Below are positions 38,452-47,427 of a DNA stretch of 64,000 nt, piece after piece; position 1 is the stretch's first letter, and every line of letters starts with the position of its first letter. This DNA comes from Amycolatopsis umgeniensis (GTDB taxonomy: Bacteria; Actinomycetota; Actinomycetes; Mycobacteriales; Pseudonocardiaceae). The DNA is taken from assembly GCF_014205155.1 (NCBI RefSeq), contig NZ_JACHMX010000001.1, forward strand, positions 4,712,001 through 4,776,000, given 5' to 3'. The notes under the pieces are model-generated. The model was not told where the DNA came from, searched no databases, and saw only the letters and a program-made list of their open reading frames with translations. The position numbers and the translations under genes are program-made.

Positions 38452-39602
38452 CCATCTCGCCGCATCGGATCACCGTCCCCCAGCGCGACCTCGACGACCT
38501 CGCCGCCCGCCTGGCGAACACCCGCTGGCCGGACGAGATCGACGGCGTCGGCTGGGGGCTCGGGACGCCGCTCGGGTACCTCCAGGAGCTGGCCGAGTAC
38601 TGGCGCCTCCGCTACGACTGGCGCGCGCACGAAGAGCGCCTCAACGGTTTCCCGGGCTTCATGACGAACATCGACGGCGCGAACGTCCACTTCCTGCACG
38701 CGCGGTCACCCGAGCCCGGCGCGAAGCCGCTGGTGCTCACGCACGGCTGGCCGGGGTCCATTGTGGAGTTCCTCGACGTCATCGGCCCCCTGTCCGATCC
38801 GCGTGCGTACGGCGGCGACCCCGAGGACGCCTTCCACGTCGTCGTGCCGTCACTGCCCGGGTTCGGGTTCTCCGGGCCGACGACCGAGACGGACTGGGGG
38901 CCCGACCGGATCGCCGACGCCTGGCCGGTGCTGATGTCGCGGCTCGGGTACGAGCGGTTCGGGCTGCACGGCGGCGACTGGGGCGCGCTCGTGTCGCGTC
39001 AGGTGGGCGTCCGATGCCCGGAGCGGGTGATCGGCGCGCATCTGACGATGCTGCCGAGCGCGGTGCCCGAGTCCGAGGCCGATCTCGACGGGCTCACCGG
39101 CGACGAGCTCGCGCGCGGTGAGGCGGCGCTGGCGCGCGGGCGGGAGTTCCAGTACGGCGAGCTGGGCTACGCGATGATCCAGTCGACCAAGCCGCAAACG
39201 CTTGCCTACGGGCTCACCGACTCACCGGCCGGGCAGCTCGCGTGGCTCGTGGAGAAGTTCAAGTCCTATTCGGACTCTCGTGACGTCCCGGAAGACGCCA
39301 TCGATCGCGACGAGCTGCTCACCAGCGTGATGCTCTACTGGCTCACCGGCACGGCGAACTCGTCTTCGCGGATCTATGCCGCGTTGGGAGCGGCCTGGGG
39401 CGACGAACCGCCGAAGTCCACGGTGCCCACCGGGGTGGCGGTGTTCCCGAAGGACACCGGACTCCCGATCCGGCACCTCGCCGAGCGCACCGACAATGTC
39501 GTGCACTGGTCCACTCTGGACCGTGGCGGGCACTTCCCTGGGCTGGAGGTGCCGGATCTGCTCATCGGCGACCTGCGGACGTTCTTCCGCCCGCTGCGCT
39601 GA
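38448..39602 (+). CDS. Epoxide hydrolase (EPHX1-type alpha/beta hydrolase)
   Basis: A 384-residue alpha/beta hydrolase. The epoxide hydrolase N-domain is [20 protein letters not shown] and [20 protein letters not shown]. The oxyanion motif is [14 protein letters not shown], and the nucleophile is in [12 protein letters not shown] (Asp). The C-terminal catalytic His is in [12 protein letters not shown]. Family members open epoxides to diols. It has no recognised role in sugar biosynthesis, yet it starts within the pseG stop codon (ATGA overlap), so it is probably co-transcribed with pseF-pseG, either by accident of insertion or because it is part of an operon. Its substrate is unknown. Confidence 0.88.
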   Translation: MTISPHRITVPQRDLDDLAARLANTRWPDEIDGVGWGLGTPLGYLQELAEYWRLRYDWRAHEERLNGFPGFMTNIDGANVHFLHARSPEPGAKPLVLTHGWPGSIVEFLDVIGPLSDPRAYGGDPEDAFHVVVPSLPGFGFSGPTTETDWGPDRIADAWPVLMSRLGYERFGLHGGDWGALVSRQVGVRCPERVIGAHLTMLPSAVPESEADLDGLTGDELARGEAALARGREFQYGELGYAMIQSTKPQTLAYGLTDSPAGQLAWLVEKFKSYSDSRDVPEDAIDRDELLTSVMLYWLTGTANSSSRIYAALGAAWGDEPPKSTVPTGVAVFPKDTGLPIRHLAERTDNVVHWSTLDRGGHFPGLEVPDLLIGDLRTFFRPLR

Positions 39603-40184
39603 TCAGAGGTACTGGCCGGGGCCGTGCGCTTCGCCGGGGCCGCCCAGGGCGCTGCCCGCGGAAGGACCGGCCGGGAGCCCGCGCCGCATCTGCTCCAGCT
39701 GCACCCGCGCGGCCATCTGCTGCGCGAACAGCGCGGTCTGGATGCCGCTGAACAGCCCTTCCAGCCAGCCGACCAGCTGAGCCTGCGCGATCCGAAGCTC
39801 GGCGTCCGAGGGTGTCGAGTTCTCGGTGAACGGCCGCACCAGCCGCTCCAGCTCGTCCTGCAGTTCCGGCGCCAGCGCCTGCTCCAGCTCACGGATCGAG
39901 GTCTGGTGGATCTCGCGCACCCGCGTGCGGCTGGCATCGTCCAGCGGCGCGGCGCGGACCTCCTCCAGCAGCTGCTTGATCATCGTGCCGATCCGCATCA
40001 CCTTGGCGGGCTCTTCGACGAGGTCGCCGAGCGACTCCTCGTGCGGCGTCTCCTCGTCGGAGCCGGAGGCGAGGCGCGCGGTGCCGACCGGGACGCCGTC
40101 GGGACCGACGACCACCACGTGGGGTGAGGAGTCTCCGCCGCCGTCGCCGGGGGTGGTCGATTCGCGGGAAACTGGGTCGGTCAT
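39603..40184 (-). CDS. bpa: Bacterial proteasome activator Bpa (PafE)
   Basis: A 193-residue protein, counterpart of Rv3780. It forms a ring that opens the 20S proteasome gate independent of ATP. VEEPAKVMRIGTMIKQLLEE, RVREIHQTSIRELEQALAPE and SDAELRIAQAQLVGWLEGL match the conserved helices almost residue for residue, and the C-terminus ends in GQYL, the motif that docks into the 20S core. The N-terminal 50 residues are acidic and disordered. ATG at 40184 was chosen; one at 40193 is also in frame. The neighbours (PLP-like and oxidoreductase genes) mirror Rv3777-Rv3778c of M. tuberculosis. Confidence 0.93.
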   Translation of the reverse strand: MTDPVSRESTTPGDGGGDSSPHVVVVGPDGVPVGTARLASGSDEETPHEESLGDLVEEPAKVMRIGTMIKQLLEEVRAAPLDDASRTRVREIHQTSIRELEQALAPELQDELERLVRPFTENSTPSDAELRIAQAQLVGWLEGLFSGIQTALFAQQMAARVQLEQMRRGLPAGPSAGSALGGPGEAHGPGQYL

Positions 40185-40327
40185 GTGCTCCATCCTGGAC
40201 TACGTCGGGCACGAAGCGCAGTGTGGTTTTCGGCGCCGTCTCCGAGCGTAGCGGGAATCGTCGCGCCCCGTGGTCGGGCACCCAACCCCGGGTAAAGCGC
40301 CAAACCGCACGTCCGTACGGTGTCCCC

Positions 40328-41527
40328 ATGGCGTTCGACGTCGCTCGTATCCGTGGGTTGTTTCCCGCGCTGGGTGACGGCTGGATTCACTTCGACGGCG
40401 CCGCCGGAATGCTCGTACCTGAACAGGTCGCTTCGGCCGTATCCACGGCCATGCGCGCTCCGGTGTCCGGGCCGGGTGGAGCGTTTCCGGCCTCACAGCG
40501 TGCGGAAAGCATTGTCACGGCCGCTCGCCGGGCGGTCGCCGACCTGGTCGGCGCCGACCCGGCCGGAGTCGTGCTCGGACCCAACGCGCCCGACCTCATC
40601 CGCCGTCTCGTCGACGCGATGGCGGATCGCTGGACGATCGGCGACGAGGTCGTCGTCTCCCGGCTCGACGAGGAAGCCAACCTCGCGCCGTGGCGCCGCG
40701 CCGCGAAACGCGTCGGCGCCGTCGTGCGCTGGGGCGAGATCGACATCGAGACCTGCGAGCTGCCCGCCTGGCAGTACGAGAACCTCGTCTCCGCCCGCAC
40801 CAAGGCCGTCGCGGTCACCCTGGCGTCCGGTTCGGTCGGCACCCGGCCCGACGTCCCGACGGTGATCGAGTTCGCGAAACGCGTCGGCGCGCTGGTCGTC
40901 GTCGACGCGACGTACGCGGCGCCGTTCGTGCCGCTGAACCTCAACGAGCTCGGCGCCGACGTGATGGTGGTTTCGGCGCAGGCGTGGGGCGGGCCGTCGG
41001 TGGGGGCACTGGTCTTCCGCGATCCCGAACTGCTCGAGCGCCTGCCGTCGGTCTCGCTCGACCCGGCCGCGCGCGGTCCGGCCCGGATGGAACTGGGCCC
41101 GCACGCGTACCCGTTGCTGGCGGGCCTGATCGCGTCGATCGACTATCTGGCCGGTTTGGACGACGCCGCGATGGGCTCGCGGCGCGAGAAGCTGGTGACG
41201 TCGCTGGGGTCGGCGAAGTCGTACCACGCGGGACTTCTGGCGCAGCTGTCCACCGAACTGCGCTCGCTGCGGCACGTCATGGTGATCGGCGACGCCATGC
41301 GCCGGATCCCCGCGTTGGCCTTCGCCGTCGCGGGCAAGAAGTCGCCCGAGGTCGCGGAGTATCTCGCGTCCCAAGGGCTCTGCGCCTTCGCCGACGACGG
41401 CACGAGCGGTGTCTTCGGATCACTGGGCGCCGCCGAAGTCGGCGGCGCCGTGCGGATCGGCCTCGCGCACTACTCGAACGTCTTCGAGGTCAATCAGCTC
41501 GTCCGGGTGCTGGAAGAGATCCGCTAA
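40328..41527 (+). CDS. Cysteine-desulfurase-fold protein lacking the PLP lysine (Rv3778c-like)
   Basis: A 399-residue fold-type I aminotransferase-family protein, the counterpart of Rv3778c. MAFDVARIRGLFPALGDGWI, FDGAAGMLVPEQVASAV and SRLDEEANLAPWRRAAKRVG match that protein. The PLP-phosphate region and Asp193 (VVVDATYAAP) remain. The Schiff-base motif SxHKxxGP of cysteine desulfurases is here SAQAWGGP (216-223), with Gln218 in place of His and Ala219 in place of Lys. The M. tuberculosis protein also has NAHAWGGP, so the loss is ancestral and conserved. It probably no longer makes a PLP aldimine; the function is unknown. It is convergent with the quinone oxidoreductase (4-base overlap). Confidence 0.85.
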   Translation: MAFDVARIRGLFPALGDGWIHFDGAAGMLVPEQVASAVSTAMRAPVSGPGGAFPASQRAESIVTAARRAVADLVGADPAGVVLGPNAPDLIRRLVDAMADRWTIGDEVVVSRLDEEANLAPWRRAAKRVGAVVRWGEIDIETCELPAWQYENLVSARTKAVAVTLASGSVGTRPDVPTVIEFAKRVGALVVVDATYAAPFVPLNLNELGADVMVVSAQAWGGPSVGALVFRDPELLERLPSVSLDPAARGPARMELGPHAYPLLAGLIASIDYLAGLDDAAMGSRREKLVTSLGSAKSYHAGLLAQLSTELRSLRHVMVIGDAMRRIPALAFAVAGKKSPEVAEYLASQGLCAFADDGTSGVFGSLGAAEVGGAVRIGLAHYSNVFEVNQLVRVLEEIR

Positions 41528-42501
41528 GACTTCGCGGCGAGAAGAACCTTGCCGAAAACCGAGCCTTCTTCGAGCGCGCGGTGCGCCGAAGCCGCCTCGG
41601 CCATCGGGACGACCTGACCGACGATCGGCTTCACCGAACCCTGCTCCACCAACGGCCACAGCCGCTCGCGGACGTCGGCGACGATCGCGGCCTTCTGCTC
41701 CAGCGGCCGCGACCGCAGGCCGGCGGCGTACACGCTCACGCGTTTGCCCAGCAGCTTGCCGATGTTGAGCTCGCCCTTGATCCCGCCCTGCATGCCGATG
41801 ATCACGAGCCTGCCGTCCGCTTTCAGCGCGTCGACGTTCCGGTCGAGGTACTTGGCGCCCATGTTGTCGAGGATGACGTCCGCGCCGCCGGTTTCGGCGC
41901 GCAGGACCTCGACGAAGTCCTGCTCCTTGTAGTTGATCGTGATGTCGGCGCCGAGCTGGCGGCAGCTCTCCAGTCGTTCCGCCGAACCCGCGGTCACCGC
42001 GACCGTCGCGCCGAGCGCCTTGGCGACCTGGATCGCGTGCGTGCCGATTCCGCCCGCCCCGCCGTGGACGAGCAGGACCTCGCCTTCGGACAACCCGGCG
42101 TGCATCACCACGTTCGCCCAGACCGTGCACGCGACTTCGGGCAATCCGGCGGCCGCGAGCAATTCGACTTCGGCGGGAAGCGGAAGCAGTTGTCCCGCCG
42201 GGACGGCGACCTTTTCCCCATAGCCACCACCGGCGAGCAAAGCACAAACCTCGTCCCCGATTTGCCATCCTTCGACGCCTTCGCCGATTTCGGCGATCGT
42301 GCCCGAACATTCGAGCCCGAGGATTTCGCTCGCACCCGGCGGAGGAGGGTAATGACCCTGGCGTTGCAGCAGGTCAGCGCGGTTGACGGCGCTCGCGGCG
42401 ACGTCGAGGACCACTTCGCCTTCGCCCGCCACCGGATCGGGGACCTCGGTCCATTCGAGAACGTCGGGATCGCCGGGCTCACGGATGGTGATCGCGTACA
42501 T
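41524..42501 (-). CDS. NAD(P)H-quinone oxidoreductase (MDR family, PIG3-like)
   Basis: A 325-residue zinc-free medium-chain dehydrogenase/reductase, matching Rv3777. MYAITIREPGDPDVLEWTEV starts the GroES-like domain, RADLLQRQGHYPPPPGASEI is the PIG3-type block, and the NADPH site is VHGGAGGIGTHAIQVAKALG. No structural zinc cysteines are present. Activity is likely NADPH-dependent reduction of quinones or enals. The ATG at 42501 fits the family N-terminus; a longer frame adds 23 unrelated residues. It is the last gene of the Rv3777-Rv3778c-Rv3780-like synteny block. Confidence 0.9.
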   Translation of the reverse strand: MYAITIREPGDPDVLEWTEVPDPVAGEGEVVLDVAASAVNRADLLQRQGHYPPPPGASEILGLECSGTIAEIGEGVEGWQIGDEVCALLAGGGYGEKVAVPAGQLLPLPAEVELLAAAGLPEVACTVWANVVMHAGLSEGEVLLVHGGAGGIGTHAIQVAKALGATVAVTAGSAERLESCRQLGADITINYKEQDFVEVLRAETGGADVILDNMGAKYLDRNVDALKADGRLVIIGMQGGIKGELNIGKLLGKRVSVYAAGLRSRPLEQKAAIVADVRERLWPLVEQGSVKPIVGQVVPMAEAASAHRALEEGSVFGKVLLAAKS

Positions 42502-42581
42502 ACAACCGACCCTATAACGGTGATGGGAAGTCCGCCGAACGTCGGTTGACCTATGACGCAAACCACACAAAGGTGACGCTC

Positions 42582-44129
42582 ATGTCATATTCGCGAAGAA
42601 GCATTGTTCCCTCGATCGTGGTGATGGCCACCGCCGCGCTCACGGTCGGAATGGCTCCCGCTGCGACGGCCGCGCCGAAACTCGACGGTCCCGCTCTGGC
42701 CAAGCAGCTCGTCAACAAGGTCGACGTGGGCAACGTCAACCGGCACCTGATCGCGCTTCAGCGGATCTCGGACGCGAACGGTGGCCGCCGCGCCGCCAGC
42801 ACCGAGGGCCACAAGAAGTCCGCCGAGTATGTCGCCACGAAGCTGGAGCAGGCGGGCTTCACGGTCACGCGCCAGGAGTTCCCGTTCACCTACGCGGAGA
42901 CCCTCGCGGAGAACCTGACGGTCGCGGGCGCCGACGTCCCGATCATCATCATGTCCTACAGCCCCTCGACGCCCGCCGGCGGAATCACCGCGCCGCTCGC
43001 GGTGGTCCCGGTCGACGACACCAGCGGCTGCGAAGCGGCCGACTACGCCGGCGGGGTCACCGGCAAGATCGCGCTGATCCAGCGCGGTGGCTGTTCCTTC
43101 GCGCAGAAGCAGGCGACCGCCGCCGAGGCCGGTGCCGTCGGCGCGATCGTCTACAACAACGTCCCGGGCCCGGTCAACGGCACCCTGGGCGACCCGGCCG
43201 CGGGCAAGATCCCGACCGGTGGCATCACCCAGGCCGACGGCCAGGTGCTCGCGGGCAAGGCCGGCGCCTCGGTCACCCTCGACCTGCGTGCCTTCCAGGA
43301 GGCGCGGACCAGCTACAACGTCCTCGCCGAGACCAAGACCGGTCGCAAGGACAACGTCGTGATGCTCGGCGCCCACCTCGACAGCGTCACCGAGGGCCCC
43401 GGCATCAACGACAACGGCACCGGTTCCGCCGCGCTGCTGGAGACCGCGCTGCAGCTGGGCAGCAAGCCCAAGGCCAACAACGCCGTCCGCTTCGGCTGGT
43501 GGAGCGCGGAGGAGTTCGGACTCGTCGGCTCGACCCACTACGTCAACTCACTGAGCTTCGAGCAGCAGCTCGACATCGCGCTGTACTACAACTACGACAT
43601 GATCGGCTCGCCGAACGCGGCGTACTTCGCCTACGACGGCGACAACTCCGACGGTGAAGGCGCGGGCGCGGGCCCGTACGGCTCCGCGCAGCTCGAGAAG
43701 ACCCTCGTGGACTACCTCGAGAAGGGCAAGGGTGTCCCGGTCGAGGGCACGGACTTCACCGGTCGTTCGGACTACGGCCAGTTCATCGCGGTCGGCATCC
43801 CGGCCGGTGGCCTGTTCACCGGTGCCGAAGGCGTGAAGACCGCGGCACAGGCCGCCAAGTGGGGCGGTAGCGCCAACGTTCCTTACGACAAGTGCTACCA
43901 CCAGGCCTGCGACAACCTCGGCAACATCGACCGCGTCGCGCTCGAGCGCAACTCCGACGCCGTCGCCTGGGCGCTGGGCGTGTACGCGACCAGCACCGAG
44001 AACATCAACGGTGTCCCGGGTGGCAAGGCCGCGAAGGCCAAGGCCCTTCGCGCGGCCGAGCGGTCCAAGCAGCGGAGCCTGACGGCTTCCGTCCACGCTG
44101 ACGACCACCACGGTGCCGCCGCCGCGTAA
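42582..44129 (+). CDS. Secreted M28-family aminopeptidase with PA domain
   Basis: A 515-residue exported zinc aminopeptidase. The signal peptide (MSYSRRSIVPSIVVMATAAL ... ATAAPK) has an Ala-x-Ala cleavage site near residue 29. A PA domain (about 125-235, GKIALIQRGGCSFAQKQATA) is inserted before the catalytic core. Zinc ligands are in MLGAHLDSVTEGPGINDNGTG (His, Asp), WWSAEEFGLVG (Glu-Glu), YNYDMIGSPN (Asp) and CYHQACDNL (His). The tail beyond 475 is Lys/Arg/Ala-rich. It resembles secreted Streptomyces aminopeptidases. AAGGTGACG is the ribosome site; two GTGAAGG hairpins follow the stop. Confidence 0.92.
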   Translation: MSYSRRSIVPSIVVMATAALTVGMAPAATAAPKLDGPALAKQLVNKVDVGNVNRHLIALQRISDANGGRRAASTEGHKKSAEYVATKLEQAGFTVTRQEFPFTYAETLAENLTVAGADVPIIIMSYSPSTPAGGITAPLAVVPVDDTSGCEAADYAGGVTGKIALIQRGGCSFAQKQATAAEAGAVGAIVYNNVPGPVNGTLGDPAAGKIPTGGITQADGQVLAGKAGASVTLDLRAFQEARTSYNVLAETKTGRKDNVVMLGAHLDSVTEGPGINDNGTGSAALLETALQLGSKPKANNAVRFGWWSAEEFGLVGSTHYVNSLSFEQQLDIALYYNYDMIGSPNAAYFAYDGDNSDGEGAGAGPYGSAQLEKTLVDYLEKGKGVPVEGTDFTGRSDYGQFIAVGIPAGGLFTGAEGVKTAAQAAKWGGSANVPYDKCYHQACDNLGNIDRVALERNSDAVAWALGVYATSTENINGVPGGKAAKAKALRAAERSKQRSLTASVHADDHHGAAAA

Positions 44130-44142
44130 CACCTGAAGTACA

Positions 44143-44187
44143 TGAAGGCCCCCTTCCTTGCGCTAGGTGCAGTGAAGGGGGCCTTCA
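44143..44187. repeat. GTGAAGG-family intergenic hairpin
   Basis: TGAAGGCCCCCTTC (44143-44156) pairs with GAAGGGGGCCTTCA (44174-44187), a 14-bp perfect stem with the loop CTTGCGCTAGGTGCAGT. It lies 13 bases after the M28 peptidase stop. Confidence 0.75.
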
Positions 44188-44224
44188 CGCGCGGCCACTG
44201 TGACTGCTGGTGCGCGAAGGTAGC

Positions 44225-44267
44225 GAAGGCCTCCTTCCCTACCCTCAGGGTAGGGAAGGAGGCCTTC
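44225..44267. repeat. GAAGGCCTCCTT-family hairpin
   Basis: GAAGGCCTCCTTCCCTACCC pairs perfectly over 20 bp with 44248-44267 across a 3-base TCA loop. The same stem and CTACC/GGTAG inner part occur at 8654-8708. It sits between convergent peptidase genes and lacks a T-run. Confidence 0.8.
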
Positions 44268-44317
44268 ACGGACACTCAAGAACCGCCTTGACGCGAGCGG
44301 CCACCCGCGGTCCTGTG

Positions 44318-45241
44318 TCAGCCCAGGTTGTTGGTCCCGAAGGTGTCGCACCGCGCGGGCTGGCCGGTCTGGAAGCCGGTGGTGAACCACTTCTTCCGCT
44401 GCGCCGAAGTACCGTGGCTGAACTTCGACTCGTCGACCCGGCCGCCGCCCAGTTTCGTCTGGATGTAGTCGTCACCGATGCGCGAAGCGGTGTCGAGCGC
44501 GGAATTGATGTCTTCCTGGCTGATCTCGGTGATCAGCGGACGCCCGGTCTCGGTCGGTGCGGTCGTGGCGTGGTTCGCCCAGACCCCGGCGTAGCAGTCG
44601 GCCTGCAGTTCGAGCCGCACCGAACCCGACGTCGGCCCGCTCCCGGTGCCCTTTTTGGACACTCCGGTGAGGTTCTGCACGTGGTGGCCGTATTCGTGGG
44701 CCAGCACGTACGCCTCCGCGAACGGCCCGCCCTGCGCGCCGAAGCGGGTGCGGAGTTCGTTGAAGAACCCGAGATCGATGTAGACCTCGGAGTCGCCGGG
44801 GCAGTAGAACGGCCCGACGTCGGAGGTCGCGTTGCCACAGGCCGTGTTCACGCCGCCGTTGAAGAAGTTGGTGACGGCCTTGCGGTAGGTCGATCCGGAC
44901 CGCTGGAACTCCTGTCCCCAGTAGTCCTGGATCGAGTTGATGATGCCGACGATCGCGCAGTCGTGGTTCCGGTTCGCGTCCGCGCCGGTCTTGCACTCCT
45001 GTGAAAGCGACGTGTTGTCCGTCTGCTGCCCGGAACCCACGGCACCCAAGCCGCCGAGCCCGCCCGAGGACGGGTCCAGGCTCACGCCGCCGAACTGGGA
45101 GAGGAGGAAATAGATGACGAGGCCGACCACGCCGAGCCCGCCGCCGCCGAGTGCCACCCGGCCGCCGATACCGCCACCGCCACCGCCGCGCAGGTCCTCG
45201 ACTTCGGAGGTGTCCAGGCCCGCGCCTTCGTCGAATCGCAC
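44318..45241 (-). CDS. Neutral zinc metallopeptidase (YpfJ family)
   Basis: A 307-residue membrane-anchored metallopeptidase. A Gly-rich segment (LRGGGGGGIGGRVALGGGGL) and one hydrophobic helix LGVVGLVIYFLLSQF lie near the N-terminus, so the enzyme domain is outside. The catalytic motif is VLAHEYGHHVQNLTG, and a second ligand block is RLELQADCYAGVWANH. CPGDSEVYIDLGFFNELR and KKWFTTGFQTG are also YpfJ-family signatures. Four Cys may form disulfides. GTG at 45241 was chosen, since the family begins MRFDEGAGLD. A 15-bp palindrome lies 33 bases upstream. Substrate unknown. Confidence 0.9.
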   Translation of the reverse strand: MRFDEGAGLDTSEVEDLRGGGGGGIGGRVALGGGGLGVVGLVIYFLLSQFGGVSLDPSSGGLGGLGAVGSGQQTDNTSLSQECKTGADANRNHDCAIVGIINSIQDYWGQEFQRSGSTYRKAVTNFFNGGVNTACGNATSDVGPFYCPGDSEVYIDLGFFNELRTRFGAQGGPFAEAYVLAHEYGHHVQNLTGVSKKGTGSGPTSGSVRLELQADCYAGVWANHATTAPTETGRPLITEISQEDINSALDTASRIGDDYIQTKLGGGRVDESKFSHGTSAQRKKWFTTGFQTGQPARCDTFGTNNLG

Positions 45242-45779
45242 GGGGGAAGCGTAGCCGCACAGGCCCGGATATGCCTGGGTGCGGCCACGCGAAGTGGCCG
45301 CACCCAGGACTACCGAGGTTGTCTTTGTTCTGATCGCCGGTTGGCCGCGATCACCGGGCCGGCGCCGGGCACTGCCGAGGCGGTCGAAGAGGCCGCGAAC
45401 CCGAAACAGGCCGGAGTGACGCCGAATGCGCGAGAAATTGTCGAGCGCATCTGAGATGCCCGCGTTCGTCGCTGTTCGCAGTCGCGACCGACCCGGTCCT
45501 TTCCGTTCCGATCGCGGGGACACAGCAGGCGGTCAACCGCGAGAATCACCCGCCATACCACCACCTGACCCTTCCCGGCTGGCAGCAGGTCCGGCGGCCG
45601 TCCGAGAAGCTCGCCCGATACTTGCCCTACCATCCGCTGACAAGCAGAATGCGCCTTTTCTCGCCGAGTCTCAACCTTTTCGTAACCCTCCTTCGGGCGA
45701 ATGTCCGATCGAATTTTTCAGGGGCGAAAAGTGACCGGTGGGTATGCGCGTCGTGAGATCAACGATCTACCCTGCGTGG
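45242..45779. other. Gene-free region upstream of the MarR gene
   Basis: About 540 bases between divergent starts, containing no frame I can support. It has one perfect hairpin (45274-45308). The far part (45630-45780) is less GC-rich than its surroundings, with CAACCTTTTCGTAACCCTCC and GATCGAATTTTTCAG, as expected for promoter DNA; no exact boxes can be assigned. Confidence 0.5.
45274..45308. repeat. 15-bp perfect inverted repeat
   Basis: CCTGGGTGCGGCCAC (45274-45288) pairs with GTGGCCGCACCCAGG (45294-45308) around GCGAA. It starts 33 bases upstream of the metallopeptidase start, on the leader side, so it may be an operator or attenuator rather than a terminator. Confidence 0.6.
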
Positions 45780-46283
45780 ATGGCGGTGGAGCAGAAGGAA
45801 GTGCGCTGGCTGTCCGAGCCCGAGATGGTCGCGTGGCGCTCGTACATCGTCGCCACCATGCGCCTGCGACAACGGCTGCATCGTGAACTCTCCGAGCGTC
45901 ACGACGTCACCCTCGCCGACTACGAGGTCCTGGTCTGTCTTTCGCTGCAGCCCGACAACCGGATGCGGATGACGGAGCTGGCGAGCATGCTCGGCTCGAC
46001 CAAGAGCAGGCTTTCGCACCAGATGGTCCGGCTCGAGGCGGAGGGCATCATCCGCCGCACCCGTGACCCGGCGGACAAACGCGGCGTCGTCGCGGAGCTG
46101 ACCGGGCGTGGCTCGGAACTGTTGGAGGGCGCGGCGCCGACGCATGTCGAAGGCGTCCGGGAGCACCTGATCGACCTCCTGAGCCCGGAAGAGCAGCGGG
46201 TGCTGGGGCAGGCCTTCGGGCGGGTGCTGGAGCACCTGTCGGAGATCGACGGCCTCCCGCGGCTGCCGCCGATCACTTCGTGA
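45780..46283 (+). CDS. MarR-family transcriptional regulator
   Basis: A 167-residue winged-helix regulator. The N-terminal helix has LSEPEMVAWRSYIVATMRLR, common in actinomycete MarR proteins; the DNA-binding core is TLADYEVLVCLSLQPDNRMR, MTELASMLGSTKSRLSHQMV and RLEAEGIIRRTRDPADKRGV, and the wing ends in VAELTGRGSELL. ATG 45780 lacks a strong ribosome site; 45744 (after GGTGGG) would extend it by 12 residues. The target may be its own promoter; the neighbouring gene is the convergent sigma factor, whose stop it overlaps by 11 bases. Confidence 0.85.
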   Translation: MAVEQKEVRWLSEPEMVAWRSYIVATMRLRQRLHRELSERHDVTLADYEVLVCLSLQPDNRMRMTELASMLGSTKSRLSHQMVRLEAEGIIRRTRDPADKRGVVAELTGRGSELLEGAAPTHVEGVREHLIDLLSPEEQRVLGQAFGRVLEHLSEIDGLPRLPPITS

Positions 46284-47427
46284 GCGCGTTGATCCGGGCG
46301 GCCTGACGCGTCAGGTGAGCGCGTTCGGCCAGGTTCGCCGCCTTCTCGGCGGCTTCGACGTACAGCCGCGCCGCCGTCGCGAGATCGCCGTCGCGCTCGT
46401 GGAGGTACGCCGCCACCGCCGCGTGCCGGGGCAGGGTGTCGTCCAGTTCCGCGAGCGCCGCCAAACCCGCGCGCGGCCCGTCCGCCTCGCCGACGGCCAC
46501 CGCGCGGTTGAGCCGGACGACGGGGCTGCCGGTCAGGCGCGTGAGTTCGTCGTACCACTCGACGATCTGCACCCAGTCGGTCTCCTCGGCGGCGGGCGCG
46601 TCGGCGTGGAGCGCCGCGATGGCGGCCTGTGCCTGGAATTCGCCCAGTTTGTCGCGGGCCAGCGCCGCTTGCAGGATCTCGACGCCCTCGGCGATCAGGC
46701 GCGTGTCCCAGCGGCCGCGGTCCTGTTCGGCGAGCGGCACCAGGGCGCCGTCGGACGCCGTCCGGGCGGCGCGCCGGGCGTGGTGCAGCAGCATGAGCGC
46801 GAGGAGCCCGGCGACCTCGGGGTGGTCGATCGACGCCGCGAGCCGCCGGGTGAGCCGGATGGCTTCGGCGGCTAGGTCGACGTCGCCGGAGTAGCCCTCG
46901 TTGAAGACCAGGTAGAGCACGCGGAGCACGGTGGCGACGTCGCCCGCCTGGTCGAACCGCACCCCGGAGACGGTGCGCTTGGCCCGGCTGATGCGCTGCG
47001 CCATGGTCGCTTCGGGCACCAGATACGCCTGGGCGATCTGGCGGGTGGTCAGCCCGCCGACGGCGCGCAGGGTGAGCGCCACCGCGGACGACGGTGTCAG
47101 CGACGGGTGGGCGCACAGGAAGTAGAGCTGCAACGTGTCGTCCGAATCGGGAGCGGGCCCGGGTTCCGGCTCGTCGTCGACGAGGTCCTCGCGACGGCGA
47201 CGGGCGGCGTCCGACCTGGCCGCGTCGAGGAATTTGCGCCAGGCGACGGTGACGAGCCAGCCCTTCGGATCCTTCGGCCGGTCTCCCGGCCAGACGCGGA
47301 TGGCCTCGATCAACGCTTCCTGCACAGCATCCTCGGCCGCCGCGAAATCGGCTCCGCGCCGGACGAGGATCCCGAGGACGTTCGGCGTGAGGCTCCGGAG
47401 CAGCGCCTCGTCCATCCCGGTGTTCAC
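46273..47427 (-). CDS. ECF42-group RNA polymerase sigma factor
   Basis: A 384-residue extended ECF sigma factor. Region 2 is GADFAAAEDAVQEALIEAIR and GWLVTVAWRKFLDAARSDAA; region 4 is PSSAVALTLRAVGGLTTRQI and MAQRISRAKRTV. The long C-terminal TPR-like domain (about 180-380), with YLVFNEGYSGD and RLNRAVAVGEADGP, is the ECF42 hallmark. ECF42 factors have no anti-sigma and occur with DGPF-domain proteins, as here: the GTG at 47427 overlaps the stop of the DGPF gene (GTGA). An ATG at 47415 is the alternative start. Confidence 0.9.
   Translation of the reverse strand: MNTGMDEALLRSLTPNVLGILVRRGADFAAAEDAVQEALIEAIRVWPGDRPKDPKGWLVTVAWRKFLDAARSDAARRRREDLVDDEPEPGPAPDSDDTLQLYFLCAHPSLTPSSAVALTLRAVGGLTTRQIAQAYLVPEATMAQRISRAKRTVSGVRFDQAGDVATVLRVLYLVFNEGYSGDVDLAAEAIRLTRRLAASIDHPEVAGLLALMLLHHARRAARTASDGALVPLAEQDRGRWDTRLIAEGVEILQAALARDKLGEFQAQAAIAALHADAPAAEETDWVQIVEWYDELTRLTGSPVVRLNRAVAVGEADGPRAGLAALAELDDTLPRHAAVAAYLHERDGDLATAARLYVEAAEKAANLAERAHLTRQAARINALTK

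Noticed and set aside
45426..45734. A 102-codon frame before the MarR gene
   Set aside because: No ribosome site, no recognised sequence, and it lies in promoter-like DNA.
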